Shown one piece after another: positions 1 through 8,978 of a stretch of DNA of 64,000 bases. Numbering within the stretch: the first letter of the stretch is position 1; each line of letters starts with the position of its first letter. The translations under genes and the position numbers were made by a program. Source of the stretch: Alphaproteobacteria bacterium (lineage in GTDB: Bacteria > Pseudomonadota > Alphaproteobacteria > Micropepsales > Micropepsaceae); NCBI GenBank assembly GCA_024236055.1, contig JACKLF010000004.1, positions 124,001 to 188,000 on the forward strand, given 5' to 3'. The notes beneath the pieces were generated by a model. That model had not been told where the DNA came from and ran no database searches. It worked only from the letters and a program-made list of their open reading frames with translations.

Positions 1-2
1 AT

Positions 3-862
3 TTAAGGCATGTCTTCGCGGAAAGGGTGCGCGGGATACGCGCCCAGAATATCCAGGTGCGTGGTGTAGAAGCCCAGCTCCTCCAGCGCGCGCGCCACGG
101 CGGGCTCGTCCGGATGGCCCTGAATATCGGCATAGAAGCGCGTGGCGTTGAACGAACCGCCAAGCTGATAGCTTTCCAGCTTGGTCATGTTCACGCCGTT
201 GGTGGCAAAGCCGCCCATCGCCTTGTAGAGCGCGGCAGGCACGTTCTTCACCTGGAAGACGAAGCTGGTGACGGTCTTGCCGCCGACCGGCGGCATTTCC
301 ATCTGCCGCGCCATGATCAGAAAGCGCGTGGCGTTGTGATGCTCGTCCTCCACATCGGGGGCCAATACTTTGAGCCCATAAATCTCGCCCGCCAGCACTG
401 AGGCGATGGCGGCAGCATGCACGTCGCCCAGTTCGGCGACATGCTTGGCCGACCCGGCCGTGTCGTACCAGTTGTGCACCTTCAGCTTGCGCGTGCGCAT
501 GATGCCGCGGCACTGGGCCAGCGCCGGGGCCTGGCTGTAGACATCGGTGACGCCGTCCAGCGTGGCGTCCTTCAGCCCCAGAAGCTGGTGATGGATGGGC
601 AGGAAATGTTCGCCCACGATGTGCAGGCCAGAGTCAGGCAGCAGGTGATGGATGTCGGCGATGCGGCCGATCAGCGAATTTTCCACCGGGATGATGCAAA
701 GATCGGTTTCGCCGGTCCGCACCGCCTCGATCGCGTCCTCGAAGCTGGGCCGCGGGATCGCCATGGCATGGGGCACCGCCTCGCGCGCCGCCAGGTTGTA
801 CGCGTAAGCGCCGGGCTCGCCCTGAAGGCGATCCGTTTCGCGTTGTTGATGGCATCGACCAT
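3..862 (-). CDS. pheA: Prephenate dehydratase (frameshifted in this sequence)
   Basis: Converts prephenate to phenylpyruvate in phenylalanine synthesis, in the cytoplasm. The longest open piece (start 776) holds the catalytic domain with the NATRFLIM signature, whose Thr-Arg-Phe is catalytic. A C-terminal ACT domain (TSFVFQVKN through LESYQLGG) senses phenylalanine. The true N-terminus lies in another frame: from the ATG at 862 one reads MVDAINNAKRIAF. Restoring a single base near 824 gives FQGEPGAYAYNLAAREAVPH, the canonical family N-terminus, joined in frame to the rest; about 286 residues. It follows kdsB by 18 bases on the same strand, a common alphaproteobacterial pair. The one-base loss is probably a sequence error. 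Family assignment is very secure. Confidence 0.93.
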
Positions 863-880
863 GGCGTTTCTATTTTATCT

Positions 881-1614
881 TTATTGCAACAGCGACCTGG
901 CGCGCGCCAGGTCTTCGGGCGTATCCACCGACAAGGGCGGGGCATCGACCCGGGCAATGGCGATCGTCATGCCGGCTTCCAGCGCGCGCAACTGTTCCAG
1001 CTTCTCGCGCAGCTCCAGCGGCGAGGGCGGCAGCAGACGAACCGTTCCAGCGCGGCGCGGCGATGGGCATAAAGCCCCACATGGTGCCACAGCGTGCCTT
1101 CGCCCGCAGGGCGCACCAGGTCGCGCCAGGTGAAATAAAGCGCGCGGCCCCGTTTTTCATCGGCGTCCCAGGCAGCGACCGCCTTGACCACCGCCGGATT
1201 GATGCGATCGGCCTCATTGTCGATGGGCGCGGCCAGGGTGGCGATGTCGGCGCCGCTGTCCTTCAGCACGTCCACCACCAGGCGCAGCTCCGCCGGGTCC
1301 AGCGCCGGCAGGTCGCCCTGCAGGTTCACCACCACATCGTGCTCTGCCTCAGGGTCCAGCGCGGTCAGGGCGGCCCAGATGCGGTCGGAGCCCGAGGGCA
1401 GGTCCGGGTCGGTCAGCACCGCCTGGCCCCCCGCTTTTTCCACAGCCGCGACCACCGCCGGCTCGCCCGCCGCCACCACCACGGGGCCCAGCCCCGCCGC
1501 CTGGGCCCGGGCCCAGACGCGCACGATCATCGGCACCCCGGCGATATCGGCCAAGGGCTTGCCCGGCAGGCGGGTGGAGGCCATGCGGGCGGGAATCAGC
1601 AGAATCGGGTTCAT
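881..1614 (-). CDS. kdsB: 3-deoxy-manno-octulosonate cytidylyltransferase (frameshifted here)
   Basis: Activates Kdo with CTP for lipopolysaccharide inner-core synthesis. The N-terminus MNPILLIPARMASTRLPGKP carries the nucleotide-binding signature, followed by SGSDRIWAAL and VVNLQGDLPALD, which bind CTP and metal. The frame breaks near 1037. The second frame continues LPPSPLELREKLEQLRALE and ends DTPEDLARARSLLQ, the normal C-terminus, giving about 244 residues as in the family. One missing base explains the break. It lies upstream of pheA and diverges from the cytochrome c gene. The function is secure; the break is likely a sequence error. Confidence 0.93.
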
Positions 1615-1936
1615 GGCACGGGCCTGGCGCGGGTTTCACGGATCGGCGCGCCTCTACTAGGCCGGGACGGCGGCCAAGGCCAGAGGACAGGGCCTGGGCG
1701 CAAGGCGGCGGGGAGGCAAATCCGCGCAGCGTTTTGGACCCCTGATTTTCCGCCAAGTCACGGCGGGGCCTGACTTTTATGCGACGCTTCGCCGCAATGA
1801 CGTGCTAGCGGCTGCGGGTAATGTCGCCCCGTATTTTCGCCGGGCCCCAGGGCCCGGCTTTTCGGTGTCGCGCGCCCTTTCCGCCAGTATCGCACTGTCG
1901 GGCGGCGGGCAGCGCAAATGGGGAGCATGGCGGCAG
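1615..1936. other. Divergent intergenic region kdsB / cytochrome c
   Basis: A 322-base gap between two divergent starts must hold both promoters, but I could not assign convincing -35/-10 boxes. The clearest feature is a strong GC hairpin, GCCGGGCC with GGCCCGGC at 1839-1858, followed by TTTT. It sits in the cytochrome leader and could act as an attenuator. No small gene was found. Confidence 0.5.
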
Positions 1937-2632
1937 ATGGATTCCTTTGAGTGGAACAAGATCATCGGTGCGGTTCTAGGCACGGCGATCTTCATCTTCG
2001 TCGTCAAGACGGTCGCCGAGGCTGTCTATGAACCCGAAGAGCCCGCCAAGCCTGGCTATGTCGTCGAAGGCGTGGTCGAACCCACCGCCGGCGGCGCCAC
2101 CGCGCCGGCCGCCGAAGTGATGCCCGACTGGGGCACGGTTCTGCCGGCCGCCAGCGTCGATGACGGCAAGTCGATTTCGGCGCGCTGCGAACAATGCCAC
2201 ACGCTGGAAAAGGGCGGCCCGAACAAGATCGGCCCCAACCTGTACAATGTGGTGGACGAGCCGCGCGGCACTGGCCGGGGTGGCTTCAGCTTCTCCTCGG
2301 CGATGCAGTCCAAGGGCGGCACCTGGACCTATGACGAGCTGTTCAAGTTCCTGAAGTCGCCGGGCGCCTATATCCCCGGCACCAAGATGAGCTTTGCGGG
2401 CCTGCGCAGCGAAAAGGACCGCATCGACCTGATCGCCTATCTGCACACCCTGTCCGACAGCCCCGCGCCGATCCCCGCGCCCAAGCCGAAGGAAGAGCCC
2501 AAGGCCGATGCGGCGCCCGCCGGCGATGCGGCCAAGCCCGCCGAAGGCGACGCCAAGCCCGCCGCCGCCGAGGACAAGACGGTGGAACACGGCCCGCCGG
2601 GCAAGCCGGTGCCCGATACCAAGGCCCAGTAA
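1937..2632 (+). CDS. Membrane-anchored class I cytochrome c (CycM type)
   Basis: An electron-transfer protein held in the inner membrane with its haem domain in the periplasm. The start at 1937 (MDSFEWNKIIGAVLGTAIFI) was chosen because it begins the uncleaved N-terminal anchor typical of CycM/c552 proteins; the open frame upstream of it looks non-coding. The haem motif CEQCH is at residues 84-88 and the likely axial methionine is Met151 in PGTKMSFAGL. After about residue 175 comes an Ala/Pro/Lys/Glu-rich tail of some 55 residues. Such cytochromes shuttle electrons from the bc1 complex to oxidases. It is followed by its own strong terminator and faces the divergent kdsB-pheA pair, a familiar alphaproteobacterial arrangement. 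Confidence 0.9.
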   Translation: MDSFEWNKIIGAVLGTAIFIFVVKTVAEAVYEPEEPAKPGYVVEGVVEPTAGGATAPAAEVMPDWGTVLPAASVDDGKSISARCEQCHTLEKGGPNKIGPNLYNVVDEPRGTGRGGFSFSSAMQSKGGTWTYDELFKFLKSPGAYIPGTKMSFAGLRSEKDRIDLIAYLHTLSDSPAPIPAPKPKEEPKADAAPAGDAAKPAEGDAKPAAAEDKTVEHGPPGKPVPDTKAQ

Positions 2633-2652
2633 GCCAAAACCAGATCGGAAAA

Positions 2653-2676
2653 GGGCGGCCAATGGCCGCCCTTTTT
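2653..2676 (+). terminator. Intrinsic terminator of the cytochrome c gene
   Basis: The perfect 8-base stem GGGCGGCC / GGCCGCCC with loop AAT is followed by TTTTT. It lies 20 bases after the stop and between convergent genes. Confidence 0.9.
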
Positions 2677-2695
2677 CTTTGCCCGAACGGAAAGG

Positions 2696-3532
2696 CTAAA
2701 GCCGCTTCACAGCGGTGATGGGAAAACCGCTCTTTGCGATCCGCGCCACGGCTTCGGACAGCGGCTCGATCGCAACCTGCATGTGGAAGGCGTTGGCGTG
2801 CAGCAGCCGCCCGCCGTCCAGCACAATCCCCACATGTCCCTTCCAGAACACCAGGTCGCCGCGCCGGGCATCGTCCAGATCAACGGGCTGGCCCAGCGCG
2901 GCTTCCTGCATGTCGGTGTCGCGGGGCGCCGCCGCGCCACAGGCTGCCAGCGCGGTCTGCACCAGCCCCGAACAGTCCAGCCCGGCAAACGTCTTGCCGC
3001 CCCACACATAGGGCACGCCGACAAAACGTTCTGCCACGGCCACGAAATCGGATTCCTGCGCGTCCAGCGGCGCGGTGTGGCGGCGATGCAGGAACGCGCC
3101 CGGCATGATCTCCACATAGTCGCCCGCCTGCGCCCGGACCGGCACCCGCGCGTTCATCGGCAGCAGATCGCGCACCGGCGTCTTCAGGTCGGGCGCGGCA
3201 AAGACCGGCGCCATCAATGCCGAAACTTTCAGCCCAGCCGACGGCAATTCGCCCAGCACGGATTCGCGCAGATAGCCGACATAGCCATCGCCCGCCGCCT
3301 GAACCCAGGCCCAGCCTTCGGCGCGGTCATAGACCGTCACCTGCTCGCCGAACAGAAGCTCGCTGTCCTGGCTGGCATCCGCCGACGGACCCGCATGCAG
3401 TGATGCGCGCCCGGCGGTGATGGTCATGGCCTCGCCTTCGACAAAGCGCGCTGCCTCGACCCGGCCCCTCAGCGAGGCCGCAGCAAGATCAGGCCGGGCC
3501 GGGGTGGTTCTTCTGTCGAGGCTAGCGGCCAT
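2696..3532 (-). CDS. NlpC/P60 family (C40) peptidoglycan endopeptidase with SH3 domain
   Basis: A predicted cell-wall hydrolase of 278 residues. An SH3-like domain covers roughly residues 35-145. The NlpC/P60 domain follows, with the catalytic Cys187 in GLDCSGL, His233 in KGHVGIV and His245 in LLHANAF, completing a Cys-His-His set. No signal peptide is evident at the annotated start, which is usual for this alphaproteobacterial family. Its ATG overlaps the end of the upstream M17 aminopeptidase gene by 11 bases, so the two are translationally coupled. The pairing suggests breakdown of peptidoglycan peptides into amino acids for recycling; that link is inference. Confidence 0.9.
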   Translation of the reverse strand: MAASLDRRTTPARPDLAAASLRGRVEAARFVEGEAMTITAGRASLHAGPSADASQDSELLFGEQVTVYDRAEGWAWVQAAGDGYVGYLRESVLGELPSAGLKVSALMAPVFAAPDLKTPVRDLLPMNARVPVRAQAGDYVEIMPGAFLHRRHTAPLDAQESDFVAVAERFVGVPYVWGGKTFAGLDCSGLVQTALAACGAAAPRDTDMQEAALGQPVDLDDARRGDLVFWKGHVGIVLDGGRLLHANAFHMQVAIEPLSEAVARIAKSGFPITAVKRL

Positions 3533-4892
3533 ATCTTTCTTTCAGCAGCGCATAGAGCGCGCGCGCGGCATTGACCTCGCCGCCCAGCGGGCGGCCGGGC
3601 TTTGGCCGGTCGATCCAGCCGGGAATGTCCAGATGCACCCAGCTTTTCGCCTTTTCGACAAAGCGGTTCAGGAACAGCGCGGCGGTCACCGCCCCCGCCA
3701 GATTGTAGGCGGGATTGTTGTTCAGGTCGGCGATCCGGCTTTTGAGCGTATCCTCATAGCCGCGCCACAGGGGCAACCGCCACAAGGGGTCCTGCACCGC
3801 CGCGCCCAGCCGCGCCAGGTCGGCGGCCAGTGTTTCGTCATCGGTGAAGAAGGGCGGCACCTCCATGCCGGTCGCCACCCGCGCCGCGCCGGTCAGCGTG
3901 GCGGCATCGATCAGCAGCTCCGGCGCCTCGTCATCGGCATCGGCCAGCGCATCGGCCAGCACCAGACGGCCTTCCGCATCGGTGTTGCCGATCTCGACCG
4001 TCAGGCCCTTGCGGCTGTTGAAGACGTCGCCCGGCCGCATCGCACGGCCCGACACCGAATTCTCCACCGCCGGGATCAGCACCCTGAGGCGCAGCTTCAG
4101 CCCGGCATCCATCACCATGCCCGCCACCGCCAGCACACAGGCCGCGCCGCCCATGTCCTTCTTCATCGTGCCCATGCCCGAGCCCGGCTTGAGATTGTAG
4201 CCGCCGGTATCGAAGCACACGCCCTTGCCCACCAGCGTGACCTTCGGCGCGCGCGCCGGACCCCAGATGAACTCGACCAGGCGTGGTGGCCGTTCCGAAC
4301 CCTGCCCCACTGCCGTCACCAGCGGATAGCCGCGCGCCAGCGCCGCGCCCGACACGGTGCGGACTTTGGCACCATGGCGGCGGGCCAGCGCCCGCGCCGC
4401 CGCTTCCAGTTCTGCCGGGCCCATGTCGTTGGCGGGCGTGTTGATCAGGTCGCGGCCCAAAAAGAGATTCTCGACAATGCGCGTGACCTCGGCGCCGTCG
4501 ACGCCGGGCGGCAGCACCAGCCGCGCGCCGGTCTTCTTCGTCTTGCGATAGCGGGCAAAGCCATAGCCGCCCATCGCCCAGCCCAGCGCGGCATGGAATC
4601 CGCCGCACCAGTCCGGCACATCGCCCAGCCGATACAGCCCGGCCGGCAGCTTGGCGGCGGCGGCGGCCAGCGCGAAGGCGTCACGATTGTCGCCCAGGCC
4701 AAGTACCCAGGCGGCAATCGCGCCCCTGCCATCGGGCAGCGCCGTCAGTTCGCCGGCCGCGCCGGAAAATCCGGCAGCCCTGGCCAGCGCACCATTCTTC
4801 TGGCGTTTCAGCCAGCCGGCGGCAGCGGCAGCCGTGACGGCATGAAGAACAATGGCGCCGCGCGCGCTGCGCGAAAAGCTGGGATGCATCAT
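3522..4892 (-). CDS. M17 leucyl aminopeptidase family protein
   Basis: A metallo-aminopeptidase releasing N-terminal residues from peptides, cytoplasmic, about 456 residues. Seen directly: the active-site lysine region NLKPGSGMGTMKKDMGGAA, the M17 signature NTDAEGRLVLADAL and the metal/catalytic stretch DAATLTGAARVA. The frame is open up to 5036, but the start was set at 4892 (MMHPSFSRSARG; 4889 is also possible) because the sequence upstream looks non-coding and overlaps the divergent GST leader. It overlaps the following NlpC/P60 gene. It resembles the PepA/PepB family; the exact peptide substrate is unknown. Confidence 0.9.
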   Translation of the reverse strand: MMHPSFSRSARGAIVLHAVTAAAAAGWLKRQKNGALARAAGFSGAAGELTALPDGRGAIAAWVLGLGDNRDAFALAAAAAKLPAGLYRLGDVPDWCGGFHAALGWAMGGYGFARYRKTKKTGARLVLPPGVDGAEVTRIVENLFLGRDLINTPANDMGPAELEAAARALARRHGAKVRTVSGAALARGYPLVTAVGQGSERPPRLVEFIWGPARAPKVTLVGKGVCFDTGGYNLKPGSGMGTMKKDMGGAACVLAVAGMVMDAGLKLRLRVLIPAVENSVSGRAMRPGDVFNSRKGLTVEIGNTDAEGRLVLADALADADDEAPELLIDAATLTGAARVATGMEVPPFFTDDETLAADLARLGAAVQDPLWRLPLWRGYEDTLKSRIADLNNNPAYNLAGAVTAALFLNRFVEKAKSWVHLDIPGWIDRPKPGRPLGGEVNAARALYALLKERYGR

Positions 4893-4993
4893 GGATACGC
4901 GTGCCTTATCCGGGTCTTTTGCTTTGCTGCCCCGGACTTTATGAATGGGAAGATGGCGCCGCAAGGCGCGGCGTTGCAGACGGGAGACGGCAA

Positions 4994-5653
4994 ATGGCGG
5001 GCTATACGCTGGTGGTGGGAACACGCAACTGGTCAAGCTGGTCGCTGCGCCCGTTCCTGGCCCTGTCGGCCACCGGCGCGCCGTTCGAGACGGTGGTGAT
5101 CCGCCTGCGCGAGAAGGAGCATCCGTCTACCCGAGACAGGATCCTGGAGCATTCGCCGGCCGGCAAGGTTCCGGTCCTGAAGATTGCCGAGGAAGGCGAC
5201 ACGACCCTCGTCTGGGACAGCCTGGCGATCTGCGAAACCCTGGCCGAGCGGCATCCGCAAGCCGGGCTGTGGCCGGCCGACGCCCGGCTGCGCGCCCAGG
5301 CCCGCGCCCTGTCGGCGGAGATGCATTCCGGCTATCCCGACCTGCGCGACCAGCTGCCAATGGATTTCGTGCGCCACCTGCCGCTGCCGGAGCTGCGCGA
5401 GGCAACCGGCCAGCAGATCCAGCGCATTCAGCAGGCCTGGGAAGAGGCGCTGGCGCTTTCGGGCGGGCCGTTCCTGTTCGGGCGCTTTGGCATCGCCGAC
5501 GCCATGTTCGCGCCGGTCGTGTCGCGCTTCGACACCTATGGCGTGACAGTCTCGCCGGCCGTGCGCGCCTATATGGAAAGGATCATGGCCTTGCCCGCCA
5601 TGCAAAGCTGGGCGACGGCCGCCCAGGAAGAAGTCGCGGCCGGCATCGCCTGA
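4994..5653 (+). CDS. Glutathione S-transferase family protein
   Basis: A 219-residue cytosolic GST. The N-terminal thioredoxin-like domain begins YTLVVGTRNWSSWSLRPFLA, with the Ser-rich active-site loop of this bacterial subgroup. It then carries the cis-proline GKVPVLKI and the glutathione-binding DSLAICETLAERHP. The all-helical C-terminal domain contains FGIADAMFAPVVSRFDTY. The ATG at 4994 has the ribosome site GGGAGACGG just upstream, and the longer open frame lacks one. It stands alone, divergent from the aminopeptidase gene. Detoxification of electrophiles is likely but the substrate is unknown. Confidence 0.9.
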   Translation: MAGYTLVVGTRNWSSWSLRPFLALSATGAPFETVVIRLREKEHPSTRDRILEHSPAGKVPVLKIAEEGDTTLVWDSLAICETLAERHPQAGLWPADARLRAQARALSAEMHSGYPDLRDQLPMDFVRHLPLPELREATGQQIQRIQQAWEEALALSGGPFLFGRFGIADAMFAPVVSRFDTYGVTVSPAVRAYMERIMALPAMQSWATAAQEEVAAGIA

Positions 5654-5677
5654 CGGCGAGACCGGGCCTGCGCCGGG

Positions 5678-5818
5678 TCAGGTCAGCGCCTGCACCGCCA
5701 GGGCCACGCAGCTCCAGAAAGCAGCCACGCCCGCAAGCACCAGCAGCCGGCAGAACTGCGGAGACCATTCGGAGCGCTTGGGTTCGGCACCGGGCGCAAA
5801 ATCGGTCGTAATCGACAT
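5678..5818 (-). CDS. Small single-pass membrane protein (46 residues), unknown function
   Basis: Too short for ordinary gene calling. The frame runs from ATG at 5818 to TGA at 5678. It has a polar, charged N-terminus (MSITTDFAPGAEPKRSEWSP) followed by one hydrophobic helix of about 22 residues containing FCRLLVLAGVAAFWSCVALA, then a short tail ending VQALT. The split between a polar head and a membrane helix, and the fit in the gap between a convergent GST gene and the TAXI gene, support coding. No strong Shine-Dalgarno sequence was seen. I do not recognise a family. Confidence 0.55.
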   Translation of the reverse strand: MSITTDFAPGAEPKRSEWSPQFCRLLVLAGVAAFWSCVALAVQALT

Positions 5819-5995
5819 CACACGCATCCAGTTTATCTGTGACACTTTAGCAAAAGATATTTTCCGAATTTCTTACGCCGACAAGAAAAATCGTGGCTGC
5901 AACGCATCAATTGTGTGATGCAGTGCACTTTTTGGGCTGGTCAGACTTTGTGCAGTGGAGCGGCGCGCCGTTCTGCGCCGCGCCTTTGCCGGCGC

Positions 5996-7033
5996 TCAGC
6001 GCGGCAGCTTGCCCATCTCGCGATAGAAGCGCGCCGCGCCCGGATGAATGGGCGCGGGCGGATTGTCGGCGGCATAGGCCAGCGAGATGTCGCGCGCCGC
6101 CGGATGGCTGGCGGCAAGCTGGCCACGATTGGCCGGGTTGAACAGTGCGCGCGAGATTCCATAGATCAGGGCGTCGGACTCGCTGTCGCGCGTCACCCAC
6201 CAGGCGCGCGCCGCCACCGTCTCCACCGCGCCCTGTTCGGGATAGGCGCTGGCGGGGATCACCGCCGGAACCAGCTGCGGCACCATCCTGATCAGCCGGT
6301 CGCGGCCCTCGCCATCGATCGGCAAAAGCCGCGCCTTGCCATCGCGAATCAGGGCATGGACCGATTCCAGCGGCACGCCGGAGACGATGAAATAGGCGTC
6401 CAGCTTGCCGTCGCGAAGAAGCTGGGCGGGCGCACCGTCATCGGGGGAAACCGAACGCACGCGCCACCAGGGCACATGAAAGGCGGTGAGGATCTTGCGC
6501 GCGCGCTCCAGCGCGCCCGAATTGTCCGCCCCCAGCATCACGCGCTTGCCGCGCAGGTCCTGGACCGTCCTGATCTTGGAGTCCGCCGCCACGACCAGTT
6601 GCGCCTCCTCGTTGAACAGGGCGGCAACGACGCGCAGATGTTCCAGCTTGCCGTTCTTGTGGAAGGCGCCGTCGCCGGCCACGGCGGCGGCGATGACGTC
6701 GCCCTGGGCCAGCCCGCTATCCACCAGGCCCTGATTGACGGCGCGCAGATTCTCGGCGGCGCCGCCGCTGGTGCGGGCCGACAGGATCACGTTGGAAGGT
6801 CCGCAGACCGTCGCCGTCTCGCAGCGGCCCACGCCGGGCGGATGACTGATCAGGCCGGCCATTGCCTGGCCGACGGGAAAATAGATGCCCTCGGTCGAGC
6901 CGGTTGCGATCTGGAAGGAGATGCGGCCGGCCGAGGCATCGGCCAGGCCCAGATTGCCGCCGGTCACCAGCGCACCCACCACCAGAACGGCAAAACCGAA
7001 AAGGGCGATGAGGGCGGCGACTCTTTGGGACAT
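5996..7033 (-). CDS. TAXI family TRAP transporter solute-binding protein (orphan)
   Basis: A 345-residue periplasmic binding protein anchored or secreted by an N-terminal hydrophobic segment (residues 5-27). The TAXI family signature is clear: FQIATGSTEGIYFPVGQAMA, then SNVILSARTSGGAAENLRAV and the conserved ADSKIRTVQDLRGKRVMLG. Such proteins deliver substrates such as glutamate-like or other organic acids to a TRAP permease. No TRAP membrane subunit is encoded nearby, so its partner must be elsewhere or it has a sensory role. It is divergent from the TPR gene; the 188-base gap holds both promoters. Confidence 0.88.
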   Translation of the reverse strand: MSQRVAALIALFGFAVLVVGALVTGGNLGLADASAGRISFQIATGSTEGIYFPVGQAMAGLISHPPGVGRCETATVCGPSNVILSARTSGGAAENLRAVNQGLVDSGLAQGDVIAAAVAGDGAFHKNGKLEHLRVVAALFNEEAQLVVAADSKIRTVQDLRGKRVMLGADNSGALERARKILTAFHVPWWRVRSVSPDDGAPAQLLRDGKLDAYFIVSGVPLESVHALIRDGKARLLPIDGEGRDRLIRMVPQLVPAVIPASAYPEQGAVETVAARAWWVTRDSESDALIYGISRALFNPANRGQLAASHPAARDISLAYAADNPPAPIHPGAARFYREMGKLPR

Positions 7034-7221
7034 GGTTAAAAGACTTAACCCCCTAATGCGTCAGGATCACGGCCAAGGCCGGGCCAAACCATGCGAGCGC
7101 CCTGCGGCAAGCCGAAAAATCCGTCCGCTGCAACGGTTTCGGATTATTCGCCGATTATGCTTAAGAGTTTGTTGACCGGGCGCTGGCAGGATCGGATGCG
7201 GTTCTCGAAGGCTGTCGCCGC

Positions 7222-8802
7222 ATGACAAATCCCGCTTTGCGCCGCTTCGCGCCCTCCCTTGTCGCCATCCTGCTGGGCTGCTCGGCCCTGGCCGGTCCGG
7301 CCCATGCCGGCTGGCTGTTTGGCGGCGACGATGACGATGCCAAACCCGCCGCAGCCAGCGAAGCGCAGACGGCCAAAAAGGCCGCCAGCACACCGGCCAC
7401 CGACATTGAAGGCAATGTCCAGCAGGCCAGGATGCTGCGCCTGGCAGGCCATTATCAGGAAGCCATCCATCACCTGTCCCAGTTGATGCTGGTGGCGTCA
7501 GACGACGCCCGGGTGGTTGGCGAATATGGCAAGACCCTGGCCCAGATGGGCCGCGCACAGGATGCGGTGCATTTCCTGGACCGCGCCCAGCAGCTCAATC
7601 CCGGCGACTGGTCGGTCTATTCGGCGATGGGCGTGGCCTATGACGAGCTGGGTGACCAGGGCCAGGCTCGCACCGCCTATGAACAGGCGCTGAAGCTGAA
7701 GCCCGGCGAACCCAGCGTGCTGAACAATTACGCGCTTTCCCGCCTTCTGGCCCATGACCCGGCGGGCGCACGCGCCCTGGCGGATCAGGCCCGCGCGGCG
7801 GGCGGCGAGGCCGACTCCAAGATCAAGCGCAACCTGGCGATGATCGACGACATGGCCCCGGCGAGCGCCTCGTCGAGCACCCCGGCCAGCGTCAAAAGCC
7901 CGGCCGAAAAGGCCGATGCGGTCGCCAAGGCCGAACCGGCCCGCAGCGAAGCGGCGAAAACCGAAATCGCCCGCGCTGAACCGGCCAGGGCTGAGCCTGC
8001 CAGGTCCGGGCAGGCCAAGGCCGAACCGGTCAGGCCGGAGCCTGTCATTCCCACCCCGGCGAAGGCAGAGGCCGCGCCCGTCAAGGCCGCGCCGATCACC
8101 CCGGTCACCGTGGCAAAGGCCACGCCCGCTGCCGCCTCGCCGGCCGCCGAAAAGCCTGCCGCAGACAAAGCCGCACCGCTCAACACCGCCACCGCCTATG
8201 CGGTGTCCAGCGCGACGCCCCAGAAGCCGTTCGTGACCCTGCCCACCACGGCGCCCGCGGCCCCCTCACCCGAAAAGGGGACGATACAGGCCGCCGCGAA
8301 CATCGGCCCCGCCCCGGTCCAGCCGCGCGGCGTGGTGATGCAGAAAGTCCCGGTGGACCCGCTGGCCGGTCCGGTGGCGCATAAGGCAACCGGCGCACCG
8401 CACGCCCTGGCCGCCACTGAAAAGACCGCCGCCGGCAAGACTTCCAGCAGCAAGCCCAACCAGGAAAAGGTCGCGCAGGAAAAGCCCGTGGCCCAGAAGC
8501 CGAAAGCGGTGGCCAGTGCCCCGGACAAGGCATCGGCGCCCGCCAAGCAGGCCCCCAAAGTGGCCGAGGCCCATCCGACCGCCGCCAGGACGTCTGTCAC
8601 AAAGACCGCCGAGGCCAAGCCCGCCGCGCCCCAGCCAAAGGCGGACAAGCCCAAATCGGACAAGCCGGAGCCGCGCAAGCCGGAGGTTCACAAGACCGAC
8701 CTGGCCAAGGCCGCGCCGGCGAAGAAGCCGGACCAGAAGACCACCAAGGCTGCCGCCAAGGATTCAATCCCGGCGCTGCGTCTGTCTGCCAACGCCTATT
8801 AG
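7222..8802 (+). CDS. TadD-like TPR protein with long Ala/Pro/Lys-rich tail
   Basis: A 526-residue exported protein. The N-terminal signal ends either at a lipobox-like LLGC (Cys20) or at AHA/GW (residue 29). TPR motifs occupy about residues 65-200 (RLAGHYQEAIHHLSQLML, WSVYSAMGVAYDELGDQG, AYEQALKLKPGEPSVLNNYA), as in TadD pilotin-like lipoproteins of the Tad system. From about residue 215 the protein is low-complexity, rich in Ala, Pro, Lys and Glu repeats such as AEPARAEPARS, probably a flexible spacer through the periplasm. It faces the Tad operon tail to tail. The TadD role is inferred from TPRs and position; the long tail is not part of ordinary TadD. Confidence 0.75.
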   Translation: MTNPALRRFAPSLVAILLGCSALAGPAHAGWLFGGDDDDAKPAAASEAQTAKKAASTPATDIEGNVQQARMLRLAGHYQEAIHHLSQLMLVASDDARVVGEYGKTLAQMGRAQDAVHFLDRAQQLNPGDWSVYSAMGVAYDELGDQGQARTAYEQALKLKPGEPSVLNNYALSRLLAHDPAGARALADQARAAGGEADSKIKRNLAMIDDMAPASASSSTPASVKSPAEKADAVAKAEPARSEAAKTEIARAEPARAEPARSGQAKAEPVRPEPVIPTPAKAEAAPVKAAPITPVTVAKATPAAASPAAEKPAADKAAPLNTATAYAVSSATPQKPFVTLPTTAPAAPSPEKGTIQAAANIGPAPVQPRGVVMQKVPVDPLAGPVAHKATGAPHALAATEKTAAGKTSSSKPNQEKVAQEKPVAQKPKAVASAPDKASAPAKQAPKVAEAHPTAARTSVTKTAEAKPAAPQPKADKPKSDKPEPRKPEVHKTDLAKAAPAKKPDQKTTKAAAKDSIPALRLSANAY

Positions 8803-8826
8803 GCAATCGCCCATCCACAAATGAAC

Positions 8827-8860
8827 AAGGCGCCGGAAACCCCGGCGCCTTTATTTTACC
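8827..8860. terminator. Bidirectional terminator between TPR gene and tadC
   Basis: The 10-base stem AAGGCGCCGG / CCGGCGCCTT with a 5-base loop is followed by TTTATTTTA on the plus strand. It lies between the convergent ends of the TadD-like gene and tadC. Confidence 0.85.
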
Positions 8861-8978
8861 TGTGCCACGCCGATCTGCGCGCGGGATTTCGTGACCTGAG
8901 AAGGCGCGAGGAGCGATGCGGGCAAGACGCCCGTGAGCGACGAGCAACGCACGCAGGGCGCGAAAGAACCGCGCCGAG

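Noticed and set aside
820..830. Programmed frameshift in pheA
   Set aside because: No slippery heptamer or stimulatory structure is evident, and similar breaks in unrelated genes nearby point to sequence error.
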